This document shows positions 27,003 to 33,395 of a DNA stretch of 33,395 nucleotides, in pieces; the stretch's first letter is position 1; each line of letters opens with the position of its first letter. Location: contig CAMLLD010000071.1 of NCBI GenBank assembly GCA_946480785.1, positions 1 to 33,395 on the forward strand, read 5' to 3'. The notes below the pieces were generated by a model that did no database searches, was not told where the DNA came from, and worked only from the letters and a program-made list of their open reading frames with translations. The stretch is from an uncultured Blastocatellia bacterium. GTDB taxonomy: Bacteria; Acidobacteriota; Blastocatellia; Pyrinomonadales; Pyrinomonadaceae. Both the position numbers and the translations under genes were made by a program.

Positions 27003-27446
27003 TTACAACTCAGCGACGATAGTCACTGTCGTTGTTCCCCCATGGCTCGCAATCGTTCGCGCTTCCGTGCGCTCGGCTTTCGATTTGAACGCGGCCAGCG
27101 CGGTTGATTCTCCGGACGCTTGCGCCTGCGCGAAGAAGTAGGTGTCGCCGTAACGATGAAACACGAGCTTCGACTTCTCGGGAGACTTTGACTTCGTACC
27201 GACGGTGCTGACGATCGCGCTCACGCTACCGTCCGTGCTGCGGACCTGCAACACCTTCTGATCGGAACTCGGATTGAGCACGGTGATGTTGTAATCGCCC
27301 GCCGGAAGCTGCTTGTTACCGACGTTGAAGGCGAACGGGATATGTGCGCGCATGAGCCGCGGACTCGCCGCTTGCGAACGCGCCGTGGTGGCCCAAACGG
27401 CGACGAGCATCATTATCGCGATAGTTAAACTGAGATGTCTTTTCAT
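27003..27446 (-). CDS. Small secreted protein of unknown function
   Basis: 147 residues from the ATG at 27446 (GGAGG seven bases upstream). A signal peptide (about 1-26, IAIMMLVAVWATTARSQAA) precedes a mature domain containing MRAHIPFAFNVGNKQLPAGDYNITVL, a pattern I recall as common in exported Acidobacteriota proteins of unknown function. The rest is predicted beta-rich. It is divergent from the ECF sigma factor, with 118 bp between starts, so it may be regulated with it. It has its own terminator downstream. Confidence 0.75.
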   Translation of the reverse strand: MKRHLSLTIAIMMLVAVWATTARSQAASPRLMRAHIPFAFNVGNKQLPAGDYNITVLNPSSDQKVLQVRSTDGSVSAIVSTVGTKSKSPEKSKLVFHRYGDTYFFAQAQASGESTALAAFKSKAERTEARTIASHGGTTTVTIVAEL

Positions 27447-27564
27447 GACCAACCTCCATCATTTCTGGACTTCACTAACTAACGCGGAGGTCCGGCCAGA
27501 ATTCCCTCACGGTCGGCAAAAATGTAGAATTTCCGCTCGTTTGGCCCAGACTTATAAGGACGAG

Positions 27565-28125
27565 ATGCAGTCCGGCGAAGGCATAACCCAACTTCTGATC
27601 GACTGGAGCAACGGCGACCAGGCCGCGCTCGAGCAATTAATGCCGCTCGTCTACGACGAACTGCGCCGCCTCGCGACCAACTACCTGCGCCGCGAACGCG
27701 CGAGCCACACGCTGCAACCAACCGCCCTCGTCAACGAGGCGTACCTAAAACTCGTCGATCAGCGAAACGCGAAGTGGCAAAATCGCGCCCACTTCTTCGG
27801 CATTTCGGCGCAACTCATGCGGCGCATTCTCGTCGACCACGCGCGCCAGCATCAGGCCGCCAAACGCGGCGGCTCGAAACAACAACGACTCTCGATCACG
27901 AGCGCTGAGCGCGTCGTCAAACAACCCGAAATCGATCTGCTCGCGCTGAACGAAGCACTCGACGAACTCACGATCATGGACCCGCAACAAGCGCAGATCG
28001 TCGAGCTGAAGTTTTTCGGCGGCCTTTCAATCGAAGAGACGGCGGAAGTGCTCGCCATCAGTCACGCCACCGTGGAGCGCGACTGGAAAATGGCGCGGGC
28101 GTGGTTGCGGCGGCAACTGGAATAA
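27565..28125 (+). CDS. ECF-type RNA polymerase sigma factor
   Basis: 186 residues from the ATG at 27565 (AAGGA four bases upstream). Region 2 (about 12-80) includes LMPLVYDELRRLATNYLRRE and TALVNEAYLKLVDQ; region 4 (about 125-182) includes LSIEETAEVLAISHATVERDWKMARAWL, a helix-turn-helix for -35 recognition. The family is the Acidobacteriota/Planctomycetes ECF-like type often found before Ser/Thr kinase genes, as here (70 bp before one). No anti-sigma factor with a zinc-binding motif is present, so phosphorylation by the neighbouring kinase may control it (inference). TATAAG lies directly before the ribosome site. Confidence 0.9.
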   Translation: MQSGEGITQLLIDWSNGDQAALEQLMPLVYDELRRLATNYLRRERASHTLQPTALVNEAYLKLVDQRNAKWQNRAHFFGISAQLMRRILVDHARQHQAAKRGGSKQQRLSITSAERVVKQPEIDLLALNEALDELTIMDPQQAQIVELKFFGGLSIEETAEVLAISHATVERDWKMARAWLRRQLE

Positions 28126-28180
28126 AAGGCCGGTTAGAATACAAAGCGAGCTTGAGGGAAATCGCGAGCGCCGTCCGCGT

Positions 28181-28186
28181 TATAAC
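28181..28186 (+). promoter_or_regulatory. Possible -10 (TATAAC) just upstream of the kinase start
   Basis: TATAAC ends nine bases before the kinase ATG and no ribosome site is present, so a nearly leaderless transcript is possible. I found no good -35 at standard spacing. Confidence 0.25.
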
Positions 28187-28195
28187 TAACGACAA

Positions 28196-31192
<2,997 letters not shown>

Positions 31193-31204
31193 TTAGGAGC
31201 CGGA

Positions 31205-31477
31205 ATGGACTTTCGTGTGTTGCTTACGACGTTCGGAATAATCTTTCTCGCCGAAATGGGAGACAAGACGCAGCTCGCGGCGATGACGATGGCGGCGCAA
31301 ACGAAGAAGCCGTGGGCCGTGTTTGTCGGCTCGAGTCTCGCGCTCGCGGCGGTGTCGGCGTTGGGTGTGATCGTGGGCAGCGTCATTGGAGATTACGTGC
31401 CGCTCGAGTGGGTGAAGCGCGTCGCGGCAGTGGCGTTTATTCTGATTGGTGTTTTGATGCTGGCCGGAAAGTTCTAA
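31205..31477 (+). CDS. GDT1/TMEM165 (UPF0016) family cation transporter, half-size
   Basis: 90 residues with three hydrophobic segments and one copy of the family motif EMGDKTQ (Glu17, Gly19, Asp20, Lys21, Thr22). Family members exchange Mn2+ or Ca2+ for protons and normally have two such repeats in about 190-220 residues. This one has a single repeat and no second copy next to it, so it would have to work as a dimer. AGGAG lies six bases before the ATG. It is in line with the kinase (12 bp upstream) and the VIT1/CCC1 transporter (12 bp downstream). Confidence 0.88.
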   Translation: MDFRVLLTTFGIIFLAEMGDKTQLAAMTMAAQTKKPWAVFVGSSLALAAVSALGVIVGSVIGDYVPLEWVKRVAAVAFILIGVLMLAGKF

Positions 31478-31489
31478 TATAGACGCCGG

Positions 31490-32188
31490 ATGCCCCAGAC
31501 TCCCCATATCGAACGCCACTTCACTTCGAGTGAAGTCGTTCGCGACATCGTTATCGGTATGGCTGACGGCCTCACCGTTCCTTTCGCACTCGCTGCCGGA
31601 CTCACCGGAGCAATCGCGCAAACCGGAATCATCGTGACTGCGGGTCTCGCCGAGATCGCGGCCGGATCGATCGCGATGGGACTCGGTGGTTATCTCGCCG
31701 CGAAGAGCGACGCCGAACACTACGCGAAAGAACGCGAACGTGAGAAACGAGAAGTGGCAGAGATTCCGCACGAAGAGATGCGCGAGGTCGCGGAAGTGTT
31801 TCAGGCTTATGGTCTGAACGAAGAAGAGACCTGGCCCATCGTGCAGGCTTTGAAACGACAGCCGCGCAATTGGGTCGACTTCATGATGCGCTTCGAGCTT
31901 GGTCTCGAAAAACCCGAGCCCGGCCGCGCGTTGAAAAGCGCGCTCACGATTGCGGGCGCTTACATTGCCGGCGGACTGATTCCGCTCGCGCCCTACATCC
32001 TGGCGAGCAATGCATCGTCGGCGTTGCTCGCGTCGGTGGCGCTGACGCTCGTCGCGCTCTTGATCTTTGGTTTTGTAAAAGGAAGATTCACGGGCACGCG
32101 CCCGGTGCGAAGCGCGTTACAAACGGCCTTAATCGGCAGCGTCGCCGCCGGCGCTGCCTTCGCCATCGCCCGCCTCATCAGCGGTTAA
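31490..32188 (+). CDS. VIT1/CCC1 family iron/manganese transporter
   Basis: 232 residues of the VIT1/CCC1 family: VVRDIVIGMADGLTVPFALAAGLTGA (helix 1 with the conserved DG), AAGSIAMGLGGYLAAKSDAEHY, an acidic cytosolic hairpin with EREREKREVAEIPHEEMREVAEVF (about 80-105) that resembles the metal-binding helices of plant VIT1, and three further C-terminal helices. It likely exports Fe2+ or Mn2+ from the cytosol. It follows the half-size GDT1 gene, so the unit handles divalent metals. Confidence 0.93.
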   Translation: MPQTPHIERHFTSSEVVRDIVIGMADGLTVPFALAAGLTGAIAQTGIIVTAGLAEIAAGSIAMGLGGYLAAKSDAEHYAKEREREKREVAEIPHEEMREVAEVFQAYGLNEEETWPIVQALKRQPRNWVDFMMRFELGLEKPEPGRALKSALTIAGAYIAGGLIPLAPYILASNASSALLASVALTLVALLIFGFVKGRFTGTRPVRSALQTALIGSVAAGAAFAIARLISG

Positions 32189-32195
32189 CTTCGTA

Positions 32196-32285
32196 AACGC
32201 CGAAGGCGTTCGCCAACTCTAGCCCAGGGTTGCCACAACCCTTGGAGAAAGAACACCTTTGCTTACAACGCTGAAAGCGTTGGCT
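32196..32285. repeat. Palindromic repeat cluster (REP-like)
   Basis: Three hairpins in 90 bp. AACGCC-GAA-GGCGTT (32196-32210) and AACGCT-GAA-AGCGTT (32267-32281) share the loop GAA; with their flanks (GCCAACT and GCTAACT) they form a direct repeat of about 23 bp with few differences. Between them AGGGTTG-CCA-CAACCCT (32226-32242) forms a 7-bp stem. It lies between convergent genes, a usual place for REP/BIME-type elements, and may also end transcription from both sides. Confidence 0.6.
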
Positions 32286-32287
32286 AA

Positions 32288-33295
32288 CTACTTTCGAGCT
32301 AAAACGACGGGTGCCTGGTCGGCCGCGCGGATGCTCTCGTAAAACTTCCGCACCACCGCATACTGCGCCGCGGGGATCGTCGTCGCTCGCTGCGACAACT
32401 GCCGCTTGAACACCAACTCGCCGTTCACGACTTCGTAGCTCGTCTTGTAAGAACCAAACGGTGTTTCGAGCTTCACCGGATCCGGCATTTCATCAACCGC
32501 GAACCCCGACGGAAGCTGCACCTTCACCGTCTCGGAATACGCTGTGGCATTCAACACCACCGGATGCATGCGCGCGGGCGCCGTCAACGACAAATTCTCC
32601 CGACGCGAAACAACCGCCGGCTTGAACACGAGCAACCGGTCCTGCATCAACTGCCCGTACGCCGTCGCGCTGAACTCAACATTCAACGTGAACTTGCCCT
32701 CACTCGCGTTGTCGCTCGGCTCGATCTTGCTCAGCCGCGCCGCCGTGGCGCCGGTCGTCATCCAGCGTTCGATCATGCCGGTGAACTCCGGCTTCGAAAG
32801 CTGGCGAAACTCACTGCGAATCTGCGCCGCAATCTGCCCGCTCGCATTGTCCTGAATCGTGCCCGCAATCGCGCCGTCAGCCTGCAACTGCAAGTTCGCA
32901 ACGCGCTCGAGCTGGTTCATCTCCGGCGGCGTGGTCGGCATCGTCACCAACTCAGTTGTCGCCTTCGAATCGAGCAGCGCAAGACTGCCCTGCAGCGAGT
33001 AAGGCAGATCGCCCATCGGCGTCTCATCCTGAGTCGGGTCGAAAATCAAGAGCCGGCCGAGCTTCGGATGCTCGATGATCGTGCTTGCCTGCGTTTCATT
33101 ACTGACCTTGATCGCGATGATGCAGTGGTTGAACTGTTCCGGCGACGGCCAGCCGGCGCGAACATAAGACGGATCGCCCGCATAGATGCTCACCGGAACC
33201 GAGTCGATGCCGATCACTTTCAGCATCGCGCGCATCAGGTTCGCCTTGTCCTTGCAGTCTCCGAAGCGCCGCGACAGGATCGGTGCGCGCGGCAC
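32288..33295 (-). CDS. DUF3857/transglutaminase-like protein, 3' part; 5' end missing or disrupted
   Basis: 335 residues from the GTG at 33295. The transglutaminase-like core is visible at the N terminus: SRRFGDCKDKANLMRAMLKVIGIDSVPVSIYAGDPSYVRAGWPSPEQFNHCIIAIKV, with the catalytic-type Cys in GDCKDK, and the His-containing FNHC, then LIFDPTQDETPMGDLPY. The rest (about 110-335) is the beta-rich C-terminal part seen in DUF3857 proteins. A full protein should have a DUF3857 domain of several hundred residues upstream. In frame, a TGA at 33355-33353 blocks it, and another frame (VRRGLWSVVNEKKTDQAVSEG) is open to the right edge. Either a frameshift, a rearrangement or poor sequence at the contig end is likely. 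Confidence 0.75.
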   Translation of the reverse strand: MPRAPILSRRFGDCKDKANLMRAMLKVIGIDSVPVSIYAGDPSYVRAGWPSPEQFNHCIIAIKVSNETQASTIIEHPKLGRLLIFDPTQDETPMGDLPYSLQGSLALLDSKATTELVTMPTTPPEMNQLERVANLQLQADGAIAGTIQDNASGQIAAQIRSEFRQLSKPEFTGMIERWMTTGATAARLSKIEPSDNASEGKFTLNVEFSATAYGQLMQDRLLVFKPAVVSRRENLSLTAPARMHPVVLNATAYSETVKVQLPSGFAVDEMPDPVKLETPFGSYKTSYEVVNGELVFKRQLSQRATTIPAAQYAVVRKFYESIRAADQAPVVLARK

Positions 33296-33395
33296 GCCGC
33301 GACCTGGGTGACGGCCGGCCTTCGGAGACCGCCTGGTCGGTCTTCTTCTCGTTCACCACGCTCCAGAGGCCGCGCCGGACGGCGGCGAGCGCCTT

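Noticed and set aside
27313..27564. Upstream extension of the ECF sigma factor frame
   Set aside because: It overlaps the divergent secreted-protein gene and adds no family sequence; the ATG at 27565 has a ribosome site.

Overview
The window reads as a chromosomal segment of an Acidobacteriota-type soil bacterium, by inference from gene content. It carries an ECF sigma factor of the family that precedes kinase/beta-propeller genes, two large Ser/Thr kinases, an exported WD40-metacaspase, secreted S9 and M28 peptidases, a DUF6687-like protein and moderately GC-rich DNA. I see no tRNA, rRNA, CRISPR array, phage or transposase. Both ends cut into genes.

Layout. (1) 3-2639: the 3' part of a GAF/PAS hybrid histidine kinase, convergent with a chalcone-synthase/KASIII-like condensing enzyme (2646-3779). 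(2) 8893-4131, minus strand: a tight six-gene unit (DUF6687-like, thioredoxin-reductase-like flavoprotein without its CxxC, DUF309, DUF4149, GrdB-like reductase subunit, strictosidine-synthase/SMP-30-like propeller). (3) 8944-9926: small redox genes (rhodanese, [2Fe-2S] protein, glutaredoxin-like protein). The glutaredoxin ORF ends in a TGA that may encode selenocysteine. (4) 9979-15385: oligopeptidase, Ser/Thr kinase-TPR and PPP phosphatase, joined by two ATGA stop/start overlaps. (5) 15427-16123: GxxExxY protein and KTSC protein, with a degenerate ATCCTGT repeat between them. (6) thiC, divergent from a secreted M28 peptidase, then a Tat-exported amine oxidase broken by a -1 frameshift. (7) 21079-26875, minus strand: Uma2 family protein, WD40-metacaspase, AzgA-type purine permease. 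(8) 27003-32188: small secreted protein, divergent ECF sigma factor, membrane Ser/Thr kinase with beta-propeller, half-size GDT1 transporter and VIT1/CCC1 transporter. (9) A palindromic repeat cluster, then the 3' part of a DUF3857/transglutaminase-like protein running towards the right edge.

How it may work together (inference). Regions 2 and 3 look like a thiol/selenol redox neighbourhood: a GrdB-like protein, a TrxR-fold flavoprotein, a ferredoxin, a rhodanese and a possible selenoprotein. Region 4 puts reversible Ser/Thr phosphorylation in one transcript with a secreted peptidase. Region 8 couples an ECF sigma factor and a sensor kinase to divalent-metal transporters. Two divergent intergenic regions share the same promoter layout, TTGTTC-N18-TATAAT followed by a start codon at the same distance. 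The heptamer TGGWCCA occurs 22 times in the window, well above chance.
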